Positions 51,763 to 61,100 of a stretch of 64,000 nt of DNA are shown piece by piece. The notes under the pieces were generated by a model that was not told the origin of the DNA, made no database searches, and saw nothing but the letters and a program-made list of their open reading frames with translations. Position 1 is the stretch's first letter. Each line of letters opens with the position of its first letter. The translations under genes were made by a program, and so were the position numbers. Origin of the DNA: Streptomyces sp. NBC_00414 (GTDB lineage: Bacteria > Actinomycetota > Actinomycetes > Streptomycetales > Streptomycetaceae); assembly GCF_036038375.1 (NCBI RefSeq), contig NZ_CP107935.1, forward strand, positions 7,440,001 to 7,504,000, in the 5' to 3' direction.

Positions 51763-53285
51763 GGGTGCGGGGCCTCCGGGGGACTGGGGCGTACGTCCGG
51801 CCGGGTGTCCGGGCGTGTGGTCAGCCGGGCGGTCAGCCGGGCGAGGGTGTCGAAGCCGGTTCCGTCGAAGTCGCCGACGGTCGTGGCCAGGCGGTTCTTC
51901 AGGGGGGCCGTCCAGCGGGACGGGAGGGCTTCCGGGGCGCCCGCGAGCAGGCCCGCGATCGAGCCGGCCGTCGCGCCGTTCGAGTCGGTGTCCCAACCGC
52001 CCGACACCGCACGGCAGATGGAGGCCGTGAAGTCACCGTCCGCGTGGGTGAGGGCGGCGGCGAGCAGGGCCGTGTTGGGGACGGCGTGGACCCAGTGGTA
52101 GGAGGAGTGGGTGGCGTGCAGTTCGTCCACGACTGTGTCGAAGTCCTGGTGCCGCGCCGCCAGTTGGATGGCCTGGCGGATCGCCAGGGCCAGCCGGGAG
52201 TCCGGGGGGACGACCGTGAGGCCTGTACGGAGACAGGTGTGGATGTCGCTCGTGCCGGTGGCCGCCCCGGCGATGACGGCCGCCGTGAACATCGCCGCGT
52301 AGACGCCGTTGGCGGTGTGGGTGAGGACCGCGTCCCGGTACGCCTGTTCCGCGGCGGCCCCCGGGTCGCCGGGGTTGGTCCAGCCGTGGACGTCCGCGCG
52401 GATCAGGGCGCCGATCCACTCGCGGAACGGGTTGCGGTGGCGGGCCGTGTGCGGGGGCTCGATGCCGTCGAGGAGGTTGCGGTACGCGACGCGTTCCGCC
52501 GTGAACGTACGGCCCGCCGGGAGTTCGTCCAGCCAGAGGCGGGCCACGTCCGTGGTGGTGAAGTGTCTGCCGTGGCGTCGCAGAAGGAGGAGGTTCAGGA
52601 GGGGGTAGTTGAGGTCGTCGTCCTCCGGCATGCCGTCGATGTTCTCGGCGAGGGAGGTGGGGGCGGAGCGGCGGTTCCAGGGGAACGCGGTTTTCAGTTC
52701 GGGTGGGAGGCCTCGTTCTGTGAACCAGGTGGTGAGGGGCCAGTTGCCGGTGGCTCTGGCGAGTTGGCGGATGCCGGTGAGGGGGAGCTTCTCCACCGGT
52801 TTGCCCAGGAGGCAGCCTGCGGCTCGCCCCAGCCAGGCGGCTTCCAGGGCGGTTTCTTCCCCAGACCCGCCCCTTCCCGAAGGTGGGGGCTGCGCCCCCA
52901 CGCCCCCGGTTGGCCGGCCGGGGTCCGCTGTGCCCACCTGTTCCGCCCTTGCGGAACGATTGCCCACAGCGTTGGTGGCGGGCGGCCAAGCTGGACAGCG
53001 GGCCTGGATCCCGGCCAGGTCTGTCGGCTCGCTGTCTTCCAAACCGCTGGTCAGGTCTGCCAGTTCGTCCAGGAGGTCCTGGGCCAGGGCGCGCAGGTAG
53101 GGGGAGGCCGGGTGGGGGGAGGCGCCCGCTCGGTGGGGGGAGTGGGGGCCGCCCGCTCTGTGCCAGCGGGCCGCGACGGCTGCGGGCTGCCGGCCGTCCT
53201 CCTGAGCCTGGCGGAGTTCGTGGCCCAGGAGGTCTTCCGGCTGGACCCAGGTCAGGCGCAGCGGGGCCGGACGCGGGAGGGTCAT
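51759..53285 (-). CDS. ADP-ribosylglycohydrolase family protein, divergent copy 1
   Basis: 508 residues, the largest of four paralogues encoded in a row. A unique N-terminal part (about 1-145; QPEDLLGHELRQAQEDGRQP, then a Pro/Ala/Gly-rich linker) precedes the DraG-like domain. The C-terminal metal motif GGWDTDSNGATAGSIAGLLA is intact. The usual N-terminal GDALG is replaced by AAGCLLGKPVEKLPL and the TDDT motif by PEDDDLNYPLLN, so metal binding and substrate may differ. It overlaps its neighbours on both sides (ATGA). Confidence 0.83.
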   Translation of the reverse strand: MTLPRPAPLRLTWVQPEDLLGHELRQAQEDGRQPAAVAARWHRAGGPHSPHRAGASPHPASPYLRALAQDLLDELADLTSGLEDSEPTDLAGIQARCPAWPPATNAVGNRSARAEQVGTADPGRPTGGVGAQPPPSGRGGSGEETALEAAWLGRAAGCLLGKPVEKLPLTGIRQLARATGNWPLTTWFTERGLPPELKTAFPWNRRSAPTSLAENIDGMPEDDDLNYPLLNLLLLRRHGRHFTTTDVARLWLDELPAGRTFTAERVAYRNLLDGIEPPHTARHRNPFREWIGALIRADVHGWTNPGDPGAAAEQAYRDAVLTHTANGVYAAMFTAAVIAGAATGTSDIHTCLRTGLTVVPPDSRLALAIRQAIQLAARHQDFDTVVDELHATHSSYHWVHAVPNTALLAAALTHADGDFTASICRAVSGGWDTDSNGATAGSIAGLLAGAPEALPSRWTAPLKNRLATTVGDFDGTGFDTLARLTARLTTRPDTRPDVRPSPPEAPHP

Positions 53286-54433
53286 GACAGCTCCGCGTAC
53301 GCCGTCTCGTGGGCGCGGCGGCGCGTGACGTCCCGCTCGAAGATCTCCTGGGTCACCTCGGTGAGGGTTTTCGCGGGGGCCTGGAGGTCCAGGCGGCTGG
53401 ACTCCGCGACCGTCTTGGCCCAGTCGGACGGGATCTCCGAACCGAGGGCGCCCGCGAGAGCGCCGGACATCGTGGCGATGGAGTCGCAGTCGCGGCCGTA
53501 GTTCACCGAGCCCAGTACCGCGTGCCGGTAGTCGCCGCGCGAGACCAGCAACATGCCGAGCGCCACCGGGAGTTCCTCGATGGAGTGGATGCGGGACGGG
53601 CGGCGGGCGCCGAGGGAGGGGTTGCGGTAGTCCGGGCCGACCGTGTCGTACGGGGCGACCGCCTCGCGCAGCGGACGCAGCGCCGACTCGAAGTCCGAGT
53701 ACCGCGAGGCCGTGTCGCAGACCGTCTCGATCGCGGCCCGCGTGCCGTCCTTCGCCACGGCCAGGCATGCCTCGATCACCGAGTCCGGGGTCGCGTCGGG
53801 GGTGCAGGCCGCCGCCACCGCCGCCGCGAAGACACCCGCGGCCTCGCGCCCGTACGACGACTGGTGGGCGCCCGCGATGTCGAGGGCCTCGGCGTACGCG
53901 CCCGCCGGGTTCGCCGCGTTGACCAGGCCTGCCGGGGCCATGTACATCGCGGCCCCGCAGTTGACGATGTTGCCGGTGCCGGCCTCGCGGGGGTCCACGT
54001 GCCCGTAGTGGATCCGGGCCACCAGCCACTTCTCGGCGAGGAAGATCCGCTGGAGGGGGAGGGCGTCCGCTTCGAGCTCCGGGATCCAGCGGGGCGTCGT
54101 CATCAGGTCGGGCACCAGGTGCCCGGCGACGGCGTACGCGTCGAGGTGGTCGCGGACCTTCGCGTACACCCGTACCAGCGCGTGGGTCATCAAGGTGTCG
54201 TCGGTGACGTGCCCGTCGCCCTTGTGGTACGGGGCGACGGGACGGGCCGTGCGCCAGTCGTCGCCGTGCCAGGGGCCGACGATGCCGTGGACGCGTCCAC
54301 CGTGACGTCCGACGATCTGCTCGGGGGAGTAGCCCTCCACGGGGCCGCCGAGCGCGTCGCCGACGGCGGCTCCGACGAGGGCTCCGGTGATCCGGTCGCC
54401 GAGGGTTCCCGTTTCTTCGCTTCTGGGCGTCAT
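53282..54433 (-). CDS. ADP-ribosylglycohydrolase family protein, copy 2
   Basis: 383-residue member of the DraG/ARH family, enzymes that remove ADP-ribose from proteins or related molecules with two metal ions. Canonical motifs: GALVGAAVGDALGGPVEGYS at the N-terminus, HVTDDTLMTHALVRVYAKV, and NYGRDCDSIATMSGALAGAL near the C-terminus. TGNIVNCGAAMYMAPAGLVN is also well conserved. All metal ligands appear present, so it is predicted active. It begins seven bases after the stop of copy 3. Confidence 0.9.
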   Translation of the reverse strand: MTPRSEETGTLGDRITGALVGAAVGDALGGPVEGYSPEQIVGRHGGRVHGIVGPWHGDDWRTARPVAPYHKGDGHVTDDTLMTHALVRVYAKVRDHLDAYAVAGHLVPDLMTTPRWIPELEADALPLQRIFLAEKWLVARIHYGHVDPREAGTGNIVNCGAAMYMAPAGLVNAANPAGAYAEALDIAGAHQSSYGREAAGVFAAAVAAACTPDATPDSVIEACLAVAKDGTRAAIETVCDTASRYSDFESALRPLREAVAPYDTVGPDYRNPSLGARRPSRIHSIEELPVALGMLLVSRGDYRHAVLGSVNYGRDCDSIATMSGALAGALGSEIPSDWAKTVAESSRLDLQAPAKTLTEVTQEIFERDVTRRRAHETAYAELS

Positions 54434-54440
54434 GCCCGGA

Positions 54441-55733
54441 TCATCCCCCCGGGAGGGCCAGTTCCGTCGCTTCCAGCAGATCGGCGAGTCCGATGAGATC
54501 CGTGCCGGTCAGGCGGGGCAGCGCGCAGCCGCAGAGGGTGCGGCAGGCGTCGCGCCAGGCGGTGGGGATGGCCGCGCCGCCGCCGAGCGCTCCGGTCAGC
54601 GCGCCGGCGAGGGCCGGGGCCGAGTCCGCGACCCGGGACAGGCACGCGGCCGCGGGCACCGCCTCCGCGATCCGGCCGTGCGCGGCGACGGCCAGTGCGA
54701 GGGCGACCGGGACGGTCTCGGCGGCTGCGATGCCGTAGCTGTAGACGTGGTCGACGATCTGGTGCTCCAGGAGGGGGACCAGGCCGAAGGCGCCGTCGCC
54801 GTTCGCCACGGCGTCGTGGGCGAGTGCCAGGGCGTGGCGTGCGTTGCGGCCGATCTCCGTGGCCTCCGGGAGTTCGGCGATGGCCGCGTCCGCGCAGGCG
54901 TTCACGTCCGCGCCGCTCAGGGCGAGTGCGACGGCCGCGGCCATCGCGCGGGCGCCGTGCACTCCGTCGCCGTCCTGTGTGTAGCGGGCGTCGAACTCGG
55001 CCAGTTCCGCGGCGGACCGGGGGTCGCCCGCGTGGGCGACGGCCAGCACGCAGGCCCGTACGCAGGCCGCGTCGTCGAAGTAGTGGGGGTTGTCGTGGCC
55101 GGAGGCGGGCGGGCGCAGGCCGGTGGCGAGGTTGCCGAGACCGGCCCGCACGGAGATGCGGGCGCGCAGGGGGAGTACGGCCGACTCGACCTCGGGTGCG
55201 CGGTCCGCGGCGGCGGCGACCTCGCTGGCGATCGCGTTCCAGGAGAGGTCGATCGCGGCGCGCATCCGGCGTTCCCGGCTCAGGTCGCCGAGCATGCCGG
55301 CGTCGGTGGCCCGCAGGACCGCCTCCGCGGCGAACGCCGCCCACTCCGCGTCGTCCGAGGGGCCGAGTCTCAGGGGTTCCGGGGGCTGGTTCAGGGCGAT
55401 GGGGACGGGGAGGGTGGTGGTCGCGTTCTGCTCCGCGAAGGTGTCCAGTTCGCGGGTGAGGCGTCTTGTCCATTCGGGCATGCGGGTCGCTCTGTGCCGT
55501 GCCGCCGGCCAGCCCGCGGCGTCGCCTGCGGCCAGGCCCAGGAGGAGGCCCTCGATTCGCCTCGGGCGCGTGGGGGTGTGCGGGTGCGGGTGCGCCGTGG
55601 CTTGTTGCGCAGTTCCCCGCGCCCCTGAAGGGCGCGCCTCTGGCGGGGCTTGTTGCGCTGTTTCCCGCGCCCCTGGGTGGGTGGGGGTGGCGCTCGGCTC
55701 GGGTGGTGCGGAGGTTGGGGGGGCGGGGGTCAT
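54441..55733 (-). CDS. ADP-ribosylglycohydrolase family protein, degenerate copy 3
   Basis: 430 residues. The N-terminal 55 residues are a Pro/Thr/His-rich stretch in which GARETAQQA and GARGTAQQA are encoded by two copies of the dispersed DNA repeat. The domain begins at GLLLGLAAGDAAGWPAARHR. The second motif is only DDAEWAAFAAEAV, and the C-terminal one reads SRVADSAPALAGALTGALGG, with Val in place of the first Asp of DxD. Metal binding is probably altered or lost. The start overlaps the stop of copy 4. Confidence 0.8.
   Translation of the reverse strand: MTPAPPTSAPPEPSATPTHPGARETAQQAPPEARPSGARGTAQQATAHPHPHTPTRPRRIEGLLLGLAAGDAAGWPAARHRATRMPEWTRRLTRELDTFAEQNATTTLPVPIALNQPPEPLRLGPSDDAEWAAFAAEAVLRATDAGMLGDLSRERRMRAAIDLSWNAIASEVAAAADRAPEVESAVLPLRARISVRAGLGNLATGLRPPASGHDNPHYFDDAACVRACVLAVAHAGDPRSAAELAEFDARYTQDGDGVHGARAMAAAVALALSGADVNACADAAIAELPEATEIGRNARHALALAHDAVANGDGAFGLVPLLEHQIVDHVYSYGIAAAETVPVALALAVAAHGRIAEAVPAAACLSRVADSAPALAGALTGALGGGAAIPTAWRDACRTLCGCALPRLTGTDLIGLADLLEATELALPGG
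55607..55674 (+). repeat. Two copies of the dispersed repeat inside a coding region
   Basis: GCGCAGTTCCCCGCGCCCCT (55607-55626) and GCGCTGTTTCCCGCGCCCCT (55655-55674), each preceded by GGGCTTGTT or GGCTTGTT, lie in the 5' end of copy 3 of the ADP-ribosylglycohydrolase genes, 48 bases apart. The spacing is a multiple of three, so both are read in the same frame. Confidence 0.88.
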
Positions 55734-56737
55734 TGGGTGTCCTCCGGTGGGGTCAGTAGGTCTGCTACGTCCAGGACGTGGTGGCCCTGCATGGAGGGGA
55801 GGCAGCTGCCCTTCGCGGGGCCGATCGCCGCCGCCCAGGCGGGTGGGATCGCGGCGGCGCCGCGCGTGGCGCCGGCCAGGGCGCCCGCCACCGCCGCCGT
55901 GGTGTCGGCGTCGCGGCCCATGTTCACCGCGGTGAGGACCGACTCCGTGAAGTCGCCGTCGGCGGCCGCGTACGCGCCGAAGGCCAGGGCGACGGCCTCG
56001 GGGGCCAGGTCCGTCCAGGGATAGCCGCCGATGACGACCGCCGAGCGCACCGCGCGTTCGCCGCGGTGCGCGCAGGCCACGGCCCTGCGCAGGGAGCGGG
56101 CCGTCCAGGAGTCGTCGGGGATGACGGCCAGGGCCGAGGCGACGACGGCGATCGTGGGGGCGCCCGCCATCGCCGCGGCGACGCCCGCCGCGACGGCCTG
56201 GCCGCCGTAGATGCCCTCGCCGTCATGGCTCACCGAACCGTCGATCGCCACCAGCCGGGCCGCCTCCGCGGGGCGGCCCGCCGCGAAGACCCCGAAGGGC
56301 GCCGCGCGCATGGCGAGCCCGTCGCTCCAGGCGTGCCGGTGCTGGGCGGAGATGGGAGCGGCGAGCCCCCGGCGCAGGTTCTCCAGCGTGCCGCGTTCGC
56401 TGAAGCCCGCGCCCCGGAACGGCCCCTCGTCCCGGTCCGCGATCCACTGGTGCCAGGCCGCCTCCACATGCCGGGTGGTGAGCGCCGAGCCGTGCCGGGC
56501 GAGCAGCAGGCCCGAGAAGATCGCGTACTCGGTGTCGTCCGTGCCGGCCGGCTTCTCGGCGACGTACCCCGTGATGCGGCCCCAGCGGGCGCGGATCTCG
56601 GACGGCTTCATGTTCTCGGCCGGTGCCCCCAGCGCGTCCCCCACGGCGAGCCCCAGCAGTGCGCCGCGCGCGCGTTCGCGGAGAGCGGTGGCGTCCCCGG
56701 GCGCCGGTACCGGCGGTACGCAGGCGATCGATGCCAT
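55730..56737 (-). CDS. ADP-ribosylglycohydrolase family protein, copy 4
   Basis: 335 residues and the most canonical of the four: GALLGLAVGDALGAPAENMK, AGTDDTEYAIFSGLLLARHG, SHDGEGIYGGQAVAAGVAAA and NMGRDADTTAAVAGALAGAT. It should bind two metal ions and cleave an ADP-ribosyl bond. ATG 56737 is chosen because GAGAGG stands eight bases upstream. It is the first gene of the six-gene operon, with the promoter in 56738-57007, a region shared with the divergent transporter gene. Confidence 0.9.
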   Translation of the reverse strand: MASIACVPPVPAPGDATALRERARGALLGLAVGDALGAPAENMKPSEIRARWGRITGYVAEKPAGTDDTEYAIFSGLLLARHGSALTTRHVEAAWHQWIADRDEGPFRGAGFSERGTLENLRRGLAAPISAQHRHAWSDGLAMRAAPFGVFAAGRPAEAARLVAIDGSVSHDGEGIYGGQAVAAGVAAAMAGAPTIAVVASALAVIPDDSWTARSLRRAVACAHRGERAVRSAVVIGGYPWTDLAPEAVALAFGAYAAADGDFTESVLTAVNMGRDADTTAAVAGALAGATRGAAAIPPAWAAAIGPAKGSCLPSMQGHHVLDVADLLTPPEDTQ

Positions 56738-57007
56738 GGCGGGCCCTCTCCGTCGCGGGGTCCCGGACGATCGGAAGCAGTCGGAAGCCCCTTTGCGCAT
56801 GTGTCCCCACGGAGAGCTTCACCGGAGCCTCACGCGCCCCAGCATCACCCGGTCGACATTTGTGCGCAGGTCAGCACGGATGAGCGAAAGAGGGGAAAGG
56901 TGCAGGTAAGTACGGCCTTCCTTGCTGGCGGACGCGGAATTTCCGGCGTAAGTTCGCAGTTGTCCAAAAGTAGAAGAAGTCCAAACAAGCACATGGGGGA
57001 CCCCTGT

Positions 57008-57739
57008 ATGGCCATCATCGAGACCGAGGCCGCGCTTCATGGGGCGCACCGCGACAACCACACCCACCGGGACGTGAACGGGGGGTGGCTGCGCCCGGCC
57101 GTCTTCGGTGCGATGGACGGCCTCGTCTCCAACCTGGCCCTGATGACCGGTGTGGCGGGCGGAGCCGTCTCCCACCGGACCGTCGTCATCACCGGCCTCG
57201 CGGGTCTGGCCGCCGGCGCCTTCTCCATGGCGGCCGGCGAGTACACCTCCGTCGCCTCGCAGCGCGAACTCGTCGAGGCCGAACTCGACGTGGAGCGGAG
57301 GGAGTTGAGGAAGCATCCGCTCGACGAGGAGCGAGAGCTGGCCCTGCTGTACGAAGCCCGGGGGGTCGAGCCCGCCCTTGCCGGTGAGGTCGCCCGGCAG
57401 CTGTCCCGGGATCCCGAGCAGGCGCTGGAGATCCATGCGCGGGAGGAGCTGGGCATCGACCCCGGCGATCTGCCGTCACCTCTCGTCGCCGCCGTGTCGA
57501 GCTTCGGCGCCTTCGCCCTGGGGGCCCTCCTGCCCGTCCTCCCGTACCTGCTGGGAGCCGCCACCCTCTGGCCCGCCCTGCTCCTCGCCGCCCTCGGACT
57601 GTTCGCCTGCGGTGCGATCGTGGCCAAGGTGACCGCCAGGTCATGGTGGTTCAGCGGGCTGCGGCAGCTCGCGCTGGGCGGGGCCGCCGCCGGTGTGACG
57701 TACGCCCTGGGCAGTTTCTTCGGAACGGCCGTAGGATGA
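57008..57739 (+). CDS. VIT1/CCC1 family transporter
   Basis: 243-residue membrane protein of the vacuolar iron transporter-like family, which moves Fe2+ or Mn2+ out of the cytoplasm. WLRPAVFGAMDGLVSNLALM is the first helix with the conserved Asp and Asn; AGAFSMAAGEYTSVASQREL is the second signature. A helical cytoplasmic domain with many Glu (about 78-150) precedes three more helices. ATG 57008 follows GGGGGACCCCTGT; an ATG at 56993 is an alternative. No clear iron-regulator box was found upstream. Confidence 0.9.
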   Translation: MAIIETEAALHGAHRDNHTHRDVNGGWLRPAVFGAMDGLVSNLALMTGVAGGAVSHRTVVITGLAGLAAGAFSMAAGEYTSVASQRELVEAELDVERRELRKHPLDEERELALLYEARGVEPALAGEVARQLSRDPEQALEIHAREELGIDPGDLPSPLVAAVSSFGAFALGALLPVLPYLLGAATLWPALLLAALGLFACGAIVAKVTARSWWFSGLRQLALGGAAAGVTYALGSFFGTAVG

Positions 57740-57762
57740 CCGGCACCGCCGGAACGAGCAGC

Positions 57763-57780
57763 TATGCAAGGGACTGCATA
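57763..57780. promoter_or_regulatory. Inverted repeat resembling an arginine-regulator box
   Basis: TATGCA (57763-57768) and TGCATA (57775-57780) flank AGGGAC. CTATGCAAGGGACTGCATA resembles ARG boxes as I recall them for streptomycetes. It is about 370 bases before gltB, just after the VIT-type gene. Confidence 0.3.
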
Positions 57781-58034
57781 AGTAGTCGTTACTCGGCGGT
57801 TTCGAACGCTTAACCATTGGGCATGAGCCGTAAGCGCCGCGGGCAATGACGCCCGCGCCGTACATCAAGAGCATCACGAGCAGCGGGTGACGTTGCCTGC
57901 CGCGATCGGGCCGCCGGTCAATGATCTGACCGAAAAGGCCCCCTTTTTCAGCCGCCACGAGCGGCGCCCCGCCGCGACCCGTGGCGTCCGCATGCTGGAA
58001 CGCGGTATCCGGTTCACGAGAACCGCTCCATCAT

Positions 58035-58050
58035 GTAACCTGCACGAAAT
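58035..58050 (+). promoter_or_regulatory. GlnR-like half-site upstream of gltB
   Basis: GTAAC-CTGCAC-GAAAT fits the gTnAc-n6-GaAAc half-site pattern of GlnR, the nitrogen regulator of actinomycetes, about 100 bases before the gltB start. A second half-site is not convincing. The rest of 57781-58150 shows no gene. Confidence 0.35.
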
Positions 58051-58150
58051 TTTGCACTCTCGCTAAGGGCCAACGTCGTCCCTCGGCACTTGCCCCCAGA
58101 GCCTCAAGGCCTGGGAGGTGCCCCCAGCCACGACGACGACGGGAGAGCCG

Positions 58151-61100
58151 ATGCGTACGCCGCGCCAGCCGTCCCAGCACTCCAAGAATGGCCAGAACTG
58201 GTCCTTCATGGATGCTCGCCCTGCCGCGCAGGGAATGTACGACCCCCGCAACGAGCACGACGCCTGCGGCGTCGGCTTCGTGGCGACCCTCACCGGTGAG
58301 GCGAGCCACGCGCTGGTCGAACAGGCGCTGACCGTGCTCCGCAATCTGGAGCACCGCGGCGCGACCGGCTCGGAACCCGACTCCGGGGACGGCGCGGGCA
58401 TCCTGTCCCAGGTCCCCGACGCCTTCTTCCGCGAGGTGGCCGAATTCGAGCTGCCCGAGGCCGGCTCGTACGCGGTCGGCATCGCCTTCCTGCCCGAGGA
58501 GACCGCCGCCGACGCCGTCTCACGGATCGAGACGATCGCCGCCGAAGAGGACCTCACGGTCCTCGGCTGGCGCGAGGTCCCGGTCGCCCCCGGACTCCTC
58601 GGCGCCACCGCCCGCTCGACGATGCCGCACTTCCGCCAGGTCTTCGTGGGGGACGGTTCCAGCCAGGGCATCGACCTCGACCGCAAGGCGTTCGCGCTGC
58701 GCAAGCGCGCCGAGCGCGAGGCCGGCGTGTACTTCCCGTCGCTCTCCGCCCGCACCATCGTCTACAAGGGCATGCTGACCACCGGCCAGCTGGAGCCCTT
58801 CTTCCCGGACCTGTCCGACCGCCGCTTCGCCTCCGCGATCGCGCTCGTGCACTCCCGGTTCTCCACCAACACCTTCCCGAGCTGGCCGCTCGCCCACCCG
58901 TACCGCTTCGTCGCGCACAACGGCGAGATCAACACGGTCAAGGGCAACCGCAACTGGATGGTCGCCCGCGAGTCCCAGCTCGTCTCGGACCTCTTCGGCG
59001 CCGACAAGGACCTCGACCGGATCTTCCCGGTCTGTACGCCCGACGCGTCCGACTCCGCCTCCTTCGACGAGGTCCTGGAGCTGCTGCACCTCGGCGGCCG
59101 GTCCCTCCCGCACTCCGTACTGATGATGATCCCGGAGGCCTGGGAGAACCACGCCTCCATGGACCCGGCCCGCCGCGCCTTCTACCAGTTCCACGCCACG
59201 ATGATGGAGCCCTGGGACGGCCCGGCCTGCGTCACCTTCACCGACGGCACCCAGGTCGGCGCGGTCCTCGACCGCAACGGCCTGCGCCCCGGCCGCTACT
59301 GGGTCACCGACGACGGCCTCGTCGTCCTCGGCTCCGAGGTCGGCGTCCTCGACATCGACCCCGCGAAGGTCGTCCGCAAGGGCCGCCTGCAGCCCGGCCG
59401 CATGTTCCTCGTGGACACCGCCGAGCACCGCATCATCGAGGACGACGAGATCAAGGCCGGCCTCGCCGCCGAGAACCCGTACGCGGAGTGGCTGGAAGCC
59501 GGCGAGATCGAGCTCTCCGACCTGCCCGAGCGCGAGCACATCGTCCACACCCACGCCTCGGTCACCCGCCGCCAGCAGACCTTCGGCTACACCGAGGAAG
59601 AGCTGCGCGTCATCGTCGCCCCGATGGCCAAGACCGGCGGCGAGCCGCTCGGCTCCATGGGCACGGACTCGCCGATCGCGGCCCTGTCCGAGCGCCCCCG
59701 GCTGCTCTTCGACTACTTCACCCAGCTGTTCGCGCAGGTCACCAACCCGCCGCTGGACGCCATCCGCGAGGAGCTCGTCACCTCGCTGCGCTCCTCGCTC
59801 GGCCCCGCGGGCAACCTGCTGGAGCCGACCGCCGCCTCCTGTCGAAGCGTCACCCTGCCCTTCCCGGTGATCGACAACGACGAGCTGGCCAAGCTCATCC
59901 ACATCAACGCCGACGGCGACATGCCCGGCATGAAGGCCGCGACGCTCTCCGGCCTGTACCGCGTCTCCGGCGGCGGCGACTCGCTCGCCGCCCGCCTTGA
60001 GGAGATCTGCGCCGAGGCCGACGCCGCCATCGAGAACGGCGCCCGCCTGATCGTCCTCTCGGACCGGCACTCCGACGCCGAGCACGCGCCGATCCCCTCG
60101 CTGCTGCTCACCGCCGCTGTGCACCACCACCTCATCGGCACCAAGCAGCGCACCCAGGTGGGCCTGCTGGTCGAGGCCGGCGACGTCCGCGAGGTCCACC
60201 ACGTGGCCCTCCTCATCGGCTTCGGCGCCGCGGCCGTCAACCCGTACCTCGCGATGGAGTCCGTCGAGGACCTGGTCAGGGCCGGCACGTTCCTCCCGGG
60301 CATCGAGTCCGAGCAGGCCATCCGCAACCTGATCTACGCCCTCGGCAAGGGCGTCCTCAAGGTCATGTCCAAGATGGGCATCTCGACCGTCGCCTCCTAC
60401 CGCGGCGCCCAGGTCTTCGAGGCCGTCGGCCTCGACACGGCCTTCGTGCAGAAGTATTTCAAGGGCACCGCCACCAAGATCGGCGGCGTCGGCATCGACG
60501 TCGTCGCCAAGGAGGTCGCCGCCCGCCACGCGAAGGCGTACCCGGCCAGCGGCATCGCGCCCGCCCACCGCGCGCTCGACATAGGCGGCGAGTACCAGTG
60601 GCGCCGCGAGGGCGAGCCGCACCTGTTCGACCCCGAGACGGTCTTCCGCCTCCAGCACTCGGCGCGCAGCAACCGCTACGACATCTTCAAGAAGTACACC
60701 GACCGCGTGAACGAGCAGTCCGAGCGCCTCATGACGCTGCGCGGCCTGTTCGGCTTCAACTCCGGCCGCGAGCCGATCTCCATCGACGAGGTCGAGCCGG
60801 TCAGCGAGATCGTCAAGCGCTTCTCCACCGGCGCCATGTCGTACGGCTCCATCTCCAAGGAAGCCCACGAGACGCTCGCCATCGCCATGAACCAGCTGGG
60901 CGCCAAGTCCAACACCGGTGAGGGCGGCGAGGACCCGGACCGCCTCTACGACCCGGCGCGCCGCTCGTCCATCAAGCAGGTCGCGTCCGGCCGCTTCGGT
61001 GTCACCTCCGAGTACCTGGTCAACGCGGACGACATCCAGATCAAGATGGCCCAGGGCGCCAAGCCCGGCGAGGGCGGCCAGCTGCCCGGCCACAAGGTCT

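Noticed and set aside
49685..56737. Secondary-metabolite cluster
   Set aside because: No synthase, carrier protein, pathway regulator or resistance gene is present; the CoA-transferase and lyase alone do not support it.
56920..57000. Iron-regulator (IdeR/DmdR) box upstream of the VIT1-type gene
   Set aside because: AAGTACGGCCTTCCTT has partial symmetry but does not fit the TTAGGTTAGGCT-type consensus closely enough.
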